A stretch of DNA of 64,000 nucleotides from Uloborus plumipes (GCA_038373865.1 JAXGGA010001028.1:109031-173030); one strand, 5' to 3'; positions 13,850 through 26,081 are shown, counted from the stretch's first letter. Made by a program: numbers and translations. Notes: generated from the sequence alone by a model not told the origin.

Positions 13850-13975
13850 TTAGTTTCGATGTAGACGGATCTAAAGATTTAAACTACTCGGGGAGCTTTG
13901 GTGGTGTAATTAAGAGTAATCCTTTTCTAAGCATCCTTTTCTTACATGAAACTCAGTTGCTGCAAACCAGTTTTA
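13850..13975 (+). repeat. Conserved block shared with 35,540-35,665 (copy A member)
   Basis: The block running from TAGTTTCGATGTAGACGG through AGCTTTGGTGGTGTAATTA to ACTCAGTTGCTGCAAACC matches copy B much better than the surrounding duplicated DNA. Neither copy keeps a common open frame through it. It may be a conserved non-coding element or part of an older repeat; function is unknown. Confidence 0.4.
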
Positions 13976-15317
13976 AGTGTATTTGTTGGGAAAATAAGTC
14001 ATTACCCAACACGCACAACTATGTATTTATAAATGTCTTGGAAGAGAAAAATAAGAATATATTTTATATTTCTTTGCAAAATGTTGTTTTTATAGTCACT
14101 GATTTCCGATTAAAAATTAAATCTTTTCTTAAGACGTTACAGTTTAACTATTTAAATTGATCAAAGAAAATAAAAAGTAATAGTAATAATAATAATAATT
14201 GAAATATGCTTTAAAATATTAAAATATTTTTTGACTTCTTTCAAACACAACAAGTGAAACAAGACCATTTGTTTATGAGGCTTTTTGTAGAATTCAAACT
14301 TTCTTACATATGAGTGAGTAATACTTTATTTGTATTTTAAAACAGATTTTTTTGTGTATATCAAAGAAAAACCAAAAAATATTACATGTAATTAAAAATG
14401 AAACTTAAGAGTGAGGTGTCGTAGCCGATATCGGTTAACTTAAAACTTTATTAGAATAACTTTTTTATAGGAACAAAGGTTAAAAATAAGGCCTTGTTGA
14501 ATGTTTAAAAAAGAAAAACAATATTTCAAACACTAGATTAAATTTAATACTTGCGTAATGTACTACTTTCAGTAAGCATTGTTCTTCGCAGAAAACGTTT
14601 ATTTAGTAGCTTTACAATATCTCCATATTGACTTGAACAGAATATTAAAACTGACCGAAGTGCTTAAAAAATATTGCTAAATACTTATAGAACATGCATT
14701 CTGTGAATGAACTTTCAATCATGAAAAAACTACTTGAGAGCTTGCTTATTTGAAGAAATATAGTATTCTTCACTAAAAGGAAAAATATTTTCAGAAGCTT
14801 TAATTAGTTGTAGTTTGATTATCATAAATCAGTAATCAATTTAGTAAATCCAAAGTGCTACAAGTAAGACTAGCTAAATTACTGTATTTATGTTTGTCGA
14901 AAAAATAGTTCTAGAATAGAATTTCTCATACTTTTAAATGTTAGTCAATACATTCGTGTATAAGTTTTTCTTTCTGGAAAATATTTATTTGAAATTTTAT
15001 GCGTATATAAAATAATCAAAAACACGTGTATGGCTATTCAAACAAGAAATTCAAATTCCATAGTAAAACTTAGATCTTTATCTTGCCACTCAGTGGATAC
15101 TATATGGAATAAAATATTCAAATTTACCTGAGACATTGTTTTAATTACAATTATCTTCCCTTTAAAATATTTTTCTTTTATAGTTTAAGATTAAAAAATG
15201 AACTTTGCAAAAGGATGAAAAATGTAGATTTTTTTTTCGAATATTAAAAAAACTAAGCCTTTTGAGAAAAATCATTTTTCTTTGTTGTGTAAAGTTTCAC
15301 TTTATGCGAACTTATGT

Positions 15318-15387
15318 ATTCGAAACAAGTAATCCATCTACGATTTTATAAAATTCGAAACAAGTAATCCATCTACGATTTTATAAA
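15318..15387 (+). repeat. 35-bp perfect tandem duplication
   Basis: The unit, which begins ATTCGAAACAAGTAATCC and ends TTTTATAAA, occurs twice head to tail with no visible mismatch. Copy B has a single diverged version near 36,675, so this is a recent local duplication in copy A. Confidence 0.85.
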
Positions 15388-15819
15388 AGCCAAATATTTA
15401 TTTCAATATTTTGTTAGTTGAACTTTGCATTCGTAATGAAGTTTAACGTGATGAAAATTCAAATACTACGCAGTAGCAAATATGCACATGTTTCGCTAAT
15501 AAATTAAAGTGTTGACTATTTAGGGGAAGACCGCCTATATTGGACCCCCTAAGAACAGGAGGCCTGTGTCGCTCAATGTAAAGCAAAACAGAAATGCAAA
15601 ATAGGTCATCGTAAGCTAAATTTAATCAGGAACCACCATAGGAGCTCATATTTTCTGAAAATATGAAAAATTTAAAAAAAAAAATTATCTTATAAAAAGT
15701 TGCAAAAGTCCAATATAGGAATATATGCGCCTAAATTGAACCATGCGCTTCCTAAATTGGACCGTATCAGGAAATCATAGAATAATTTATATTTGAGCTA
15801 TACAGCTTTTTTCCAGAAT

Positions 15820-17095
15820 TTACAATAGAATTTCTTTTGCTTGGGCCTCTCTTAGGCAGTGTTGATAAACTCGCCGATGGCATTTCATACACTTAATCAT
15901 GTTTTGCACTTCATCTCTATGACAAATATTGCAGCAACAATTGTTTTGTGCAGTTTCTTGCTTTTTCTTGTGTGACTTTTTCTGCTCTATGCCTCTTTGA
16001 TACGGCTGTTAGAATGATTGCTGAGATAGCCTTCTTTTTTGTTCCTTCTATTTTTTTAGGCAAATTTAATATGTGAGCTGGCTTTACAAAATCGGTTATA
16101 GTTGACATGTTTTGATGAGAACTATCCGCCGATTCTGCAGAACTTGTACTAATTTAAGTCGTAGCTAGCTCTTCTACATGGTGTACAACTTACACCGAAC
16201 ATCAGGCCCGTCATTTAGGGGGGGGGAGGGGGTGTTAATTGCTTCCCCTCTTGAATTGGAGAAATCAATGTATTTGCATATAAGTAGGCTGGGTTTTTGT
16301 TGTTTTCTGGGGAAATTGTATTGTGTTTTTACCCTTTGCTCCACCCTCCTGGAAAAACTTGAAATGACGGGCCAGCCGAGCATGTAACCTGTTCACTTTG
16401 ACTAGTTTTATCTGGACTACTTGCCTCTAATTCTGCTGCAGCCAAGGCAATGTCATTAAATACATGTCAATTAACACGCCAAACTCCTGTTCTTTAGAAT
16501 CAACTCACAGCATATGCCATTGCCTTGATTGCGGTTTGCCCATAAGAGTTGAAAAAATTCTCCAAATCGATATTAGATAAGGGATCTCATTAAATGTTCT
16601 CGCATCCATGTATTACATGCTCGATTAAAATATGTAGACAGAGATCTTTATGTAAGTGCTGTGCCTATCCATTAATAGAAGGATATTCTTTTTACATTGC
16701 TTGGCTTAACAGTTTTGGTGACAGTTGTATCAATTGTGTGAATTTTCGTTTGTGATCCAACCTTTTATTTTTGAACAAGCATATTGCTCACCAGGGAAGC
16801 TTTTACGATAAGTCCGAACATGGAACGTAATCTTTTGAAAATAAGCATGGGAAGCAGCTTGCAATTCTGTTGTACTCATGCAGCAAATAACCAGTGTGTT
16901 TCTACCACGTTCACCACTCATTACTGCTCCAACCTGGTGTTTACCTCTATACGTCAATATATTTTGGGGCTTTTGGACAGTGAAAAGACCGGCTTCATCT
17001 ACATTGAACATTTTAGTAGCATATAAATTGTTTACTTTTAAAATCGTTTCGAAAATAACAAAGAATTTCATATTTTTCTCTCGGTAATCCAGCAT
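15820..17095 (-). pseudogene. pogo/Tigger-like transposase, broken
   Basis: A 121-codon minus-strand frame (16,730-17,095) carries NVDEAGL (first catalytic Asp), then TVQKP-like and QVGAVMSGERG motifs and CCMS, matching the start of the DDE_1 superfamily endonuclease domain. After a frame change, LLLMDRHSTY near 16,650 matches the second-Asp strand. Near 15,917-16,108 a Lys-rich tail leads, again in another frame, into a Cys-rich end (CNICHRDE then CMKCHRR, then HC) stopping at 15,820. That end resembles the C-terminal zinc finger of some pogo transposases. The nested MITE interrupts the gene and the N-terminal DNA-binding part is not recognisable. The transposase cannot be functional. Confidence 0.8.
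16203..16375. mobile_element. hAT-type MITE nested in the pogo element
   Basis: A 173-bp insert with near-perfect 14-bp inverted ends (CAGGCCCGTCATTT; one mismatch) is flanked by 8-bp target duplications, CCGAACAT at 16,195-16,202 and CCGAGCAT at 16,376-16,383, which differ at one base. An 8-bp duplication and ends starting CAGG fit the hAT superfamily. It holds no transposase. Open frames spanning it on both strands are chance. Confidence 0.82.
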
Positions 17096-17864
17096 AAATT
17101 TTATTTAAGTTAATAACTATGCTTAACAACCTGAAACTGCAGATTAATAGATGAAGAAAGAAAAAAAAAACATACATTTTAAGAAGTTGCAGCTTTTGCT
17201 TGATAAAAATGTGCTTGATAAAAATTTTTAAATGAATATCGTGAATAGGTGTTAAAGTATGCTTAAAATAAGTTTAACTACGCTATTAAATAAGACGAGT
17301 CACTTATTTTATGTTACGATAGTTAAAAAGTCTTGTTTAAAATCATATTCTTAAATTGGACCACCGGTCCAATATAGGAAAATTATTTCGGTCCAATAAA
17401 GGAAAACACGCCATTTTTTATTCTTCAGCTCATTGTTCTGTCAAAAATTATCACAATCGCGCATGTAAATACATTGATGTAATCCTTATTAAACATAGAT
17501 TATAATACTGTAACAAAATTTTACCGAAATTCTCAAGTTTTTGAGTTATTCTTCTAGAAACAAGTCCACAAAATAAGATTTCGCACGTTTTCAACACAAA
17601 ACAAGCCGTAACTCACGCTAAACAGTTCGAAGACTGGTGAAACTTCATACACATTGATTTTATTCCTAAAACTTTATACTTCTACTGTTAAAGTGTAGCA
17701 CAGATCTCTGTATTAGATTTTAAGCCCGAGGTCCAATTTAAGCAGTGGTCCAATATAGGCGGTCTTCCCCTAACCAACAAGACCAAATAGAGTTTAAATT
17801 ATTTCAGAAGCTTAAGACATAATAAGAGCTCCGAATTGCTTTTGATGTGTTTTAATTATAGATG

Positions 17865-17911
17865 GGCCGAAGCTTCGGCCATTTCACTGAAGCTTCGGTC
17901 TGGCCGAAGCA
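17865..17911. repeat. Palindromic GGCCGAAGCTTCGGCC cluster
   Basis: A perfect 16-base palindrome (17,865-17,880) is followed by a second GAAGCTTCGG and a GGCCGAAGC half site. It sits exactly where alignment with copy B stops (near 36,910) and just before the solo LTR. It may be the remnant of a terminal repeat from another element; superfamily unknown. Confidence 0.4.
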
Positions 17912-17928
17912 TGAGATGTGCTTGGTCC

Positions 17929-19121
17929 TGTGGTGATTTTAAAAAAAATTAGAGGGGGGTTTTACCCCGGTGGTTAATCACCGTGATGGTTTTAATAAAT
18001 ATGATGGAGGAGGTGTAGAGTATATGGATGAATCATGAAATGTATTCTGCCGAAATCAGATAAACATGGAATTACGCAGAGAATGAAATGCAGGGAAGCG
18101 AAATCGAAAAAACTTATCTGTCACAGGTTGGTTTCGATGAGACGCTGGTTCTGGATGTTGGGTTACGATCTTCTCGACGGATGTTTTCACCATCTTTCCG
18201 TATCGTGCGCCGCTAAAACCGTGAGAAACTAAGACAGAATTTTATACGCTACTAGCAAGACATGTAAATAAACATCCTAGGCGGGACTTTCCCGCTCGAA
18301 ACCTCGCCGTATCTAAGTAGTGGTAGCTATTGATATACCCAGGTTCTTCTTGGAGGCCTGAACGCATGGCAGGAGTCAGTAAAATGAACCGAATGAGACG
18401 CGGACGAATTCTCATAAACACAAGAAGTCTTGATTTATTCATAAACTAGAAAGGCATTTTGATGAAGATATTTTGATGAATAGCAAGGCATTTGATGAAT
18501 AGATACACCATACAGGTTTTAACAAGCTAAGCACTCCATGCCACTCGACCATTAAAGAAATCGTTGGCCCATAGCCATCATTGGTAAAGACTTATTGGTC
18601 CGGATATTAACAAATTTAACTTTAGAACAAGCAGATCATACAAATTATTCTAAAATAGGAGCATAAAAAAAAAGGAACTGGACTTAGCCTATGGAGGAAC
18701 AGGCGGATTCTCCGTGATTCTCGCAGGACCCCATCTCGGCGCTCCCCGGCCTTACTCCTCGAAGAAGAGAAAAATGCCTCCCGCACGCTGTCCGCAACCT
18801 CTCTCTACTAACTCACGTGCGCTCCCTCGCCTTTCAAAGAAACAGGCCCCGTAGCCACACGGGCGGCGTTGCCAAACCATCATCGCAAGGAAAAAAAAAC
18901 CCAGCGGAGAGAAAAACAAGTCCTTCCACAGAACGAGTGTCAAAGCAGCCACGCGCGCTGGCCTATAGCGAGGTGCTTTCAGCCGGCTCCTTAAGTGCTC
19001 GCCTAACCTTGACCGAGTTTTGCTCAGCATGAGCGGAAAAGGGGAACGCCGATTGACTCGTTCGAAAGATGGAAATTCTCAAAGAGACAGAACAAAACGT
19101 GGCGACTGCAAAGTCACCACA
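17929..19121. mobile_element. Solo LTR of an LTR retrotransposon
   Basis: The 1,193-bp unit begins TGTGGTGA and ends TCACCACA, the short TG...CA inverted termini of an LTR. It is flanked by identical 5-bp target duplications GGTCC (17,924-17,928 and 19,122-19,126). The right 400 bases are strikingly GC-rich, unlike the rest of the window. No gag or pol sequence lies next to it, so it is a solo LTR left by recombination between two LTRs. Orientation is unresolved: an AATAAA occurs near 17,994 on the plus strand and a TATAAAA near 18,243 on the minus strand. The 92-codon frame at 18,752-19,030 is a by-product of GC content. Confidence 0.85.
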
Positions 19122-19126
19122 GGTCC

Positions 19127-21123
19127 CTCTTGCGTATGGAAGTATATTAGATTATTTTTTTGTATATTTCTGACAGAAAGCTACAGTTTTATAGCTTTTG
19201 GGGTCGTGACTTAATTACTGTTGTTTTTACAGTATAATACAACTAAGTTTATAGTAATAAACTGTAAAAATTGCTAATTTTACAGTACTAAACTGTAAAA
19301 TTAAAATTAAATTGAAAAAAAAAAAAACATGTATACTCGTTAAACATCATACCTTACGATACAGTTTTGCCAATTTTGAACCACCTTATGAATTATTAAT
19401 ACTGATATTAAACTCAACTACTTTTCACTATAAATTGACATATTCAATGTAAATTCATATCAAGGAAAAGTGAGGAGGAAGCAATAAGCACAAAGTAAAA
19501 TTTTTAAAACTTTGTAAGAAAATCTGACTTGTTTTACAGAAAAATTCCTTACTTTCTTCCTTTTAGTGTCTAGTCTAGCTATGGAACTTTGCTTTTCTTG
19601 AAGGTTTCACAGCTAGACTTAGAAACTAAAAGGAAGAAATTTCGTCCATTTTATGTACAACTCCAGACAGTCAAGCCGACAACTTTAGCATTCCATTGTA
19701 GACCCTTCTACATCAATTTCTGTTTTAAGTTTTTGAAATGAAGGAAAACTCACTCCTTAAGTTTCTGATTTTTTTATGTTATCTATACTTTATAATCAAG
19801 CGCTTTGAAAGATGTGTTTGTAATTTATCATTTGATTACCTAAATTTAGTAAGAGCAAATTACACAAGAACCGCATTTTAAATGCTAGATGTTTTTACAA
19901 ATTAAGGACACACAAATAAGATCTTAAAAGGGAATTTTATTATAATTAAGTACAATCTAGATATCACTGAAACGCATCTAGAGACGGTTTCAATTTAATA
20001 GATTACCAACATTATACTGATTTTTTTGAAAGATCTAGATGCCGAACCCTCTTTTTCCTGCATAGTTAAAAATAATTCCTTGAAAACTACACCATTTCAA
20101 ACCCTCAATTATTTCGTTTTTTCTATGCGTAGGAAATCGTATACTATTCAACTCAGAAAACAGTAAAACAGCAAATAATGGAAACTTTCATAGGCATTTA
20201 AGACAGCATGCAACCAATCGTTTTTCAACAAAAGTTAATAATGTGGGCCAATAAATTTTTTTATCGTTAATCAATAATTAAGCGATGTATTATGATCATG
20301 AAGGCATCATCTACAATCGATAGTCCTTCTTTCTACACATCAGTCCGTAGTCTTTTCTTCAGATGGAACAAAGAAGTGGATTTGGAAGACGATTTTTGCC
20401 TTACACCACTTTATCGACCCGATAGCGATATTTTTTTCCCCAGTTGAACGCGTTTCTTAAAACATTGATGGCTCCAACATTTAATTGTCTGATATCATAA
20501 AACATTATGGTTATTGCTCGTCAAATGTGATTGTATTATTGTTTTAACTTTCTTCGGTTTCTTAAAGCTTCCTTTTTTCTATCCTTTCCTATTATAAATC
20601 CTATTATTATGATTCACTTTGTGTGAAAGATAAATGCTAATGAAATAAGTAATGATACTTTTCATGGCTTTAAATTATTTTAATGGGATATGAAATGAAT
20701 TGATGGTGGATAAAACATATTTGATTTTATTAGTTTCTTTTTCGTTTTCTCATTAAAAGGTTTTAGAGTATAAAATATGACGTTATATAATTTTGAAAAA
20801 GAAAACATATTGATACAAATACATGGCATTTTATTTAATCACCATAATCACCTCGCTAATAAAGCGATTGGAAATTTTACTACATATTCTAGCAGTACAT
20901 CTAACGAATGAATGTTTAACCAAATTTGTATCTTCTTAAAATTGATGACTACTGATATCAAATTCGACTACTTTTTACTACAAATAAACATTTTCAAATG
21001 ATATTTAAATGAAAAAAATATGGGAAAAATAACACGCACGGGGTCAAAATCCAAAACTTTGCTTTTTCGTTGAGAAAAAAAAAAAAATAAAAAAATATCC
21101 GGGATTAAGTTAATATAGTTCTC
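19127..21123 (+). other. Duplicated non-coding sequence of copy A
   Basis: This stretch aligns with 45,380-47,290 and contains no intact frame. Small TTTACAGT-type palindromes lie at about 19,225-19,300. The best-conserved part is listed separately (20,285-20,520). Confidence 0.6.
20285..20520 (+). repeat. Most conserved block of the duplication, possible exon (copy A)
   Basis: About 235 bases match 46,488-46,725 with only scattered differences, while flanking duplicated DNA is heavily diverged. Inside, a pyrimidine-rich tract ending TTCTTCAG precedes ATGGAACAAAG, followed by a frame reading WNKE.DLEDDFCL that is shared by both copies for about 20 codons. This could be a splice acceptor and exon, but the two copies then differ in frame and no good donor follows. 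A conserved non-coding element or gene conversion is equally possible. Host gene unknown. Confidence 0.4.
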
Positions 21124-22116
21124 TACTGGGCAATTCCATCGTTACAGACGTAACAATCGCAGACTTTGAACACAAATAATTCTGGTTTGGGCTGATGAAA
21201 GTCTTCAATTTTTTTTCCTGTAGTGTAACTTGATGATGTTTATGCTACATTAAATTTGCGTGCAGATTGCTTAATTACAAAAAAATACAGAAATTAAAAA
21301 CTGCCTGTTACAGACGTTATTCACAAAACAGCAAAAACTCGACTATGTCATACAACTTACAATATTCCTCTGAATTATACGGAAATTTTGAACTTTTTTT
21401 TTTTTTAAATACGTGTTCTAGAGACTTCAAGCTTTCTAAAACCATAAAGATTGTGTGGATTTTGACTGCCGAATTTGTGAAAAAAAATTCATAAACTTGT
21501 TACGGACGAAACAAAGTGGTATTACAGACGTAACATCTCTGATTTAAAAGCAGAAAACAGTATTGTAAAGCAGAAATAAACAAAGATTTTTGTGCTAAAA
21601 CAATACAGTAGCATTAATTAACACATTATTTGAATATTTTAAGTTATACTGTAACAGTTTTAGAAAATTTGGGTAAGTCTGGGGGAGTTGAGAGCATATG
21701 CCGATATGTCAATATGTAACACTAAAATAATGCATCTTAAGACAATTATTTCCAAGAAAGATTGACACAAGAAAAGTTAAGAAGGGCCTTCACACAAATT
21801 TATTTGTATTCTTAAAATTAATGCATAATGGGGCTGCTACATAAAAAAATCGGGAAAAGTAAATTCCTCCCTGGAATCAGTGATTGATCTTAGGAGAACT
21901 TAAAAATTTGAAAATGTTGGATCATATAGCAGAATACTAGTACCAAACTAAAACTTAACCTTCTTGGTGACAGTTGGTCAATTTTGATAATTTTTTTTGA
22001 ATGAAAAAAATGTGACCTTTTTCATCCGACGTTCTCGAAATTCGAACGGCATTTTCGTATTCTGTTCTAAAACAATGCATTTCGCGGGCTTTTGGCAAAT
22101 TCGCGATGTTAGTCCA

Positions 22117-24107
22117 GGGCAATTCCATGAAAGTGTGGAAAATCGTTGAAAAAATTAAATTAAACTAGTGTGATTAATTTGCATATTTTTCGATTTAAAA
22201 GGGTTGAAAGTGTCTTATGCAAAATAAGTTTCCGTCTAGAACCTAGTTTTTTAGTTTTGGCAGCACTTTGAAGTTGGCATTAGAATGTTTTATTCTTGGT
22301 GAAGCAAATGGTCAAACTTTCAACGTCGGTAAGTTTCACTTTTTTTCTTTAGATAACTGTTGCAATGAAATATTAATGATTATTACACTTTAAATTAATA
22401 TTCTGAATTGCTGAAGTAAGTGTTGTTACCTAAATTAAGTGATTTATGTATATTTAAAAAAAGCACTATGCTATGTAGCGTAAGTTACCAAAAACATGTT
22501 AATGTTTTTTATGTGAATAAAGAAAGAGCAATACAATATTAGTAATGTTATATTTTCTATCTTATAAGTGTGTATCAAATAAATAATGATAGTTTTCTTT
22601 CAAATACTGTTAATTTTATTCTTTGTGCCACAGTCAAAATGCGTAACGTAAGTTACTGGCATATGCACGTAACGTAAGTTACCCAAATAAAATTTAAATG
22701 CTTGCGTTTAGAAATAAAGTACATTGTGGAATAAACTTATGTGGTTAGTAGGAGTAATTTATTCGAACCTTCTTTTATCGTTATGTATTTACTTTATTAT
22801 ATTAAATTAATCATATTTCTTAAAATGTCTTTGTTTGCTAATAAGCTTACAATACACTTCTATAATAAATTATATGTTTCTTTTTGGCTTTTGAGACATT
22901 AATTCTCTCTAAACAATATCACTGCATTCAAAATATTTAGGAGTAATGTACTATAAATTATTCAAAAATGACTTCTGTTATGTTTTAAAGTTATCAAATA
23001 TGTTTTGGAAAACACAAACACAAAAATATTTTATCTCTTACAGGTGAAATATATTTTAGTCTGCATTAAATGCCACTGAACTCTGCAGAACATATGCGCT
23101 GTTAAAGGGGTATGAGAAAAGTCATGTGGATATTACAGATTTGTGAATAAAAGTCCCTCTTGATGGTATTGAAATATGTTAGAAAAGCAAAATTTATCAA
23201 AATTACTTTCTGAAGATCCGCACATTGACAATGACTATTTAAGAACTAGAAATTAACAAACTGTGGGGTTTCGTTTAGTTAAGTATTTTAAGGAACAAGA
23301 AGAAAAAACAGAGATAAAAGCCGGTGAATGATGGTGTGTGGTGAAGTACGAAAATACATTGTATCCTTGAATTGTGACGATTATTGAAGAAAACGAGTTT
23401 AAAATATAAGTAATGGCTGCTGTTGGAACCAATTAGAAATGGCCAGAAACGCAGATGAAATTTATTACAAGAAAGAAAACATAATACGAAAAATTGAATT
23501 ACCTGAACTTGTTAAAAACAGCGGCTATGATGGATTTAAGTCTTATGTTATGTAATATGTTTGATTGGTCATTGAGTTTGGTATTAAATTTCTGTGAATT
23601 TAACTTATAATTGTTATTTTACAATATCTTGATCTAAACTGGACTGGAATTTTCATTCTTTATTTATTGTAATAAAAATATGCTAATAAGTGAACTTTGT
23701 AACGTAAGTTACTGTAACGTAAGTTACTCAGTTAAAAATTCCCATAAATTTCAATTTTTTAACTACATTTTTAAATTTGTGAAAATAATTTCTTAAAACT
23801 ATCCAAAAAAAAGATAAATTATGATTCAAACTAAAAACAATTGTGAAAGAGCAGAGATTTGCCTTAGAACGAACTGTCACGTTATTGCATTCCCTTTTTG
23901 TGTAACATAAGTTACTGCCTTATTTTTGGCTGCTAAATTTTGAAAAATTTAAATGCAGCAAATATTTTTGTATTTTTATTATGCTTTTGACTGTCATTTT
24001 CATGGATAACTTTCGTACAAGGTTTGTATAACAATATTTGCTCTCACTGAGGTGCTAAATGCAAAAGGGTTGGTCAAAATGTAACGTAAGTCACCGTGGA
24101 ATTGCCC
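22117..24107 (+). mobile_element. Nested GGGC-ended element B (GTAACGTAAGTTAC motif)
   Basis: This 1,991-bp element has ends GGGCAATTCCATG and the complement of GGGCAATTCCACG. It is flanked by TCCA at 22,113-22,116 and 24,108-24,111. Its interior carries a palindrome-like motif GTAACGTAAGTTAC, intact or nearly so, at about 22,484, 22,642, 22,668, 23,698, 23,713, 23,905 and 24,081. This arrangement mirrors element X, but with a different motif sequence. It encodes a broken protein with a WCVVKYE...KWPE segment. It appears to be a distinct family of the same superfamily as X and Y. Confidence 0.78.
23299..23555 (+). pseudogene. C-terminal transposase-associated domain remnant in element B
   Basis: The forward frame, read through several stops, gives KAGE.WCVVKYENTLYP, then IVTIIEEN, MAAVGTN.KWPE and, after a one-base slip near 23,490, IELPELVKN. 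From memory, this W.VVKYE...YPG.V...WKWP...PP pattern occurs at the C-terminus of several arthropod transposase-like proteins. No catalytic region is recognisable upstream. The gene is dead. Function of the domain is unknown to me. Confidence 0.5.
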
Positions 24108-24111
24108 TCCA

Positions 24112-26081
24112 GGGCAATTCCATCGTTACAGACGTAACAATCGCAGACTTTGAACACAAATAATTCTGGTTTGGGCTGATGAAAGTCTTCAATTTTTTTT
24201 CTTGTAGTGTAACTTGATGATGTTTATGCTACATTAAATTTGCGTGCAGATTGCTTAATTACAAAAAAATGCAGAAATTAAAAACTGCCTGTTACAGACG
24301 TAATTCACAAAACAGCAAAAACTCGACTATGTCATATAATTTACAATATTCCTCTGAATTATACGGAAATTTTGAACTTTTTTTTTTTAATACGTGTTCT
24401 AGAGACTTCAAGCTTTCTAAAACCATAAATATTGTGTGGATTTTGACTTCCGAATTTGTGAAAAAAATTCATAAACTTGTTACGGACGAAACAAAGTGGT
24501 GTTACAGACGTAACATCTCTGATTTGAAAGTAGAAAACAGTATTTTAAAGCAGGAATAAACAAAGATTTGTGTGCTAAAACAATACAGTAGCATTAATTA
24601 ATACATTATTTGAATATTTTAAGTTATACTGTAACAGTTTTAGAAAATTTGGGTAAGTCTGGGGGAGTTGAGAGCATATGCCGATATGTCAATATGTAAC
24701 AATAAGTTAATGCATCTTAAGACAATTATTTTCAAGAAAGATTGACACAAGAAAAGTTTAGAAGGGCCTTCACACAAATTTATTTATTTGTATTCTTAAA
24801 ATTAATGCATAATGGGGCTGCTACATAAAAAAATCGGGAAAAGTAAATTCCTCCCTGGAATCAGTAATTGGTCTTAGGAGAACTTAAAAATTTGAAAATG
24901 TTGGATGATATAGCAGAATATTAGTACCAAACTAAAATTTAACCTTCTTGGTGAGAGTTGGTCAATTTTGATATATTTTTTTTTTTTTTGAATGAAAAAG
25001 TGTGTTTTTTTTCGTCCGACGTTCTCGCAATTCGAACGGCATTTTCGTATTCTGTTCGAAAACAATGCATTTCGCGGGCTTTTGGCAAATTCGCGATGTT
25101 AGCTCACCGTTCTTCTAATTTTGGCGTTAGCTTTAAAACATTTTCCTGGGGCATATAAATAATTTTAACTTTTTCTGCAACGGAGTTTGCACACTGAAAA
25201 AAGGAAGGAGCGTCATTGACAAATGCTGTTCTAAATCTTACTCTCTGCCAAACCTGGTGCTTGACCATACCCCCAACTCCATCCACAGCTCCCTTTCCAT
25301 GTGACGTAGCAAAAAAATGCCAGTTGAGGTATAAAAATCAGTTATACCATATGCGTATTTATTAATCTTAAGAAATAAACTTCAACTACATGCCGACATA
25401 ATTAAACATTTCAAAATTAGAATACCAGAAACTTTAGTACTCGTACCATATTATGCTATATACATGTATTGCTCATCCTGTGCTTTTTACCTATTTAATT
25501 GGAAATTTACTTTTGCTACGGACGTAACATAGAGCCATTTGTTATAACCGAAATGTTACGTCTGTAACAGCATTAATTTAAAAACTAAATCAGTTGCAAT
25601 ATTTTTAACTATGGTAGGCAATTACTCTAAGACTTTGCCAAAAGGACCATTAAGGGTTTTCTTTAATTTCGATTTTTTGGGACGTAATGACAACTTTTGC
25701 TTCTTTTTTGTTACAGACGTAACATCAAACTTCTTTTTTTCAAACTTCAACTACACCATTTAGATCAAATCAAAAGAAATTAATGAATGCATATTATTAT
25801 AGTACCATCTTAGTAGTTAAAATTGTGCTACAAGTAGTTATTTTTGTTTTATTTTTCGATGAGAAATATGCATTTGAAAATGTGTTCTTTTTTCTGATTT
25901 TTACAAGTTCGTGAATATCGTACTTCCAACTAAGAAAACAAGTATTATTCTAACTCTCACCAAAAAACCAATGCAGGATTCTTAAAATATACATCTTAAG
26001 CTTTAAAATGATGTATAACATAGCAACATAACTTCAATATGAATTTTTGACCAATTGGTTTCACTTTTCATGGAATGGCCC
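24112..26081 (-). mobile_element. Nested GGGC-ended element X (full-length copy of the Y family)
   Basis: This 1,970-bp element runs from GGGCAATTCCATCG to the complement of GGGCCATTCCATG. It is flanked by TCCA at 24,108-24,111, shared with element B, and at 26,082-26,085. It is a close copy of the two halves of Y: left 24,112-25,100 with 21,128-22,112 and right 25,106-26,081 with 26,086-27,064. GTTACAGACGTAAC or close variants occur at 24,127, 24,291, 24,501, 25,519, 25,555 and 25,711. A transposase remnant lies on the minus strand in its middle. Confidence 0.82.
25104..25331 (-). pseudogene. Transposase C-terminal remnant (HGKGxxDGxGG motif), element X
   Basis: The minus-strand frame reads FATSHGKGAVDGVGG, then MVKHQVWQRV and a segment ending MPQENVLKLTPKLEER. 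The HGKG..DG.GG..K signature is common in arthropod transposase-like proteins that I associate with a DDD-type RNase H fold, its Asp being the likely third catalytic residue. That link is recalled, not tested. Upstream sequence on this strand quickly runs into stops and the N-terminal catalytic part is missing, so this is a deletion derivative. The same piece is repeated at 26,085-26,310. Confidence 0.6.

Larger units (their letters stand above)
15523..17770 (-). mobile_element. Degenerate pogo/Tigger-type element of the Tc1/mariner superfamily
   Basis: The ends are perfect 24-bp inverted repeats beginning GGGGAAGACCGCC, flanked by a TA target duplication (15,521-15,522 and 17,771-17,772). 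Subterminal GGTCCAATATAGG-like motifs recur near both ends (about 15,709, 17,365, 17,390 and 17,745), as expected for transposase binding sites. The remains of a DDE_1-type transposase lie on the minus strand. Copy B has the uninterrupted site near 36,840, so the insertion postdates the duplication. A small hAT-type MITE is nested inside at 16,203-16,375. Confidence 0.88.

Noticed and set aside
16174..16387. Overlapping open frames of 69 codons on both strands
   Set aside because: They coincide with the hAT-type MITE and its target duplications. Facing inverted ends make frames appear on both strands; the residues match nothing.
18752..19032. 92- and 71-codon frames on opposite strands
   Set aside because: They lie in the GC-rich part of the solo LTR, where stops are rare by chance.
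24112..25100. Near-identical direct repeats of 21,128-22,112 as LTRs of a retrotransposon
   Set aside because: They begin GGGC and are half-elements. The matching right halves, TCCA duplications and inverted ends explain them as nested DNA transposons.
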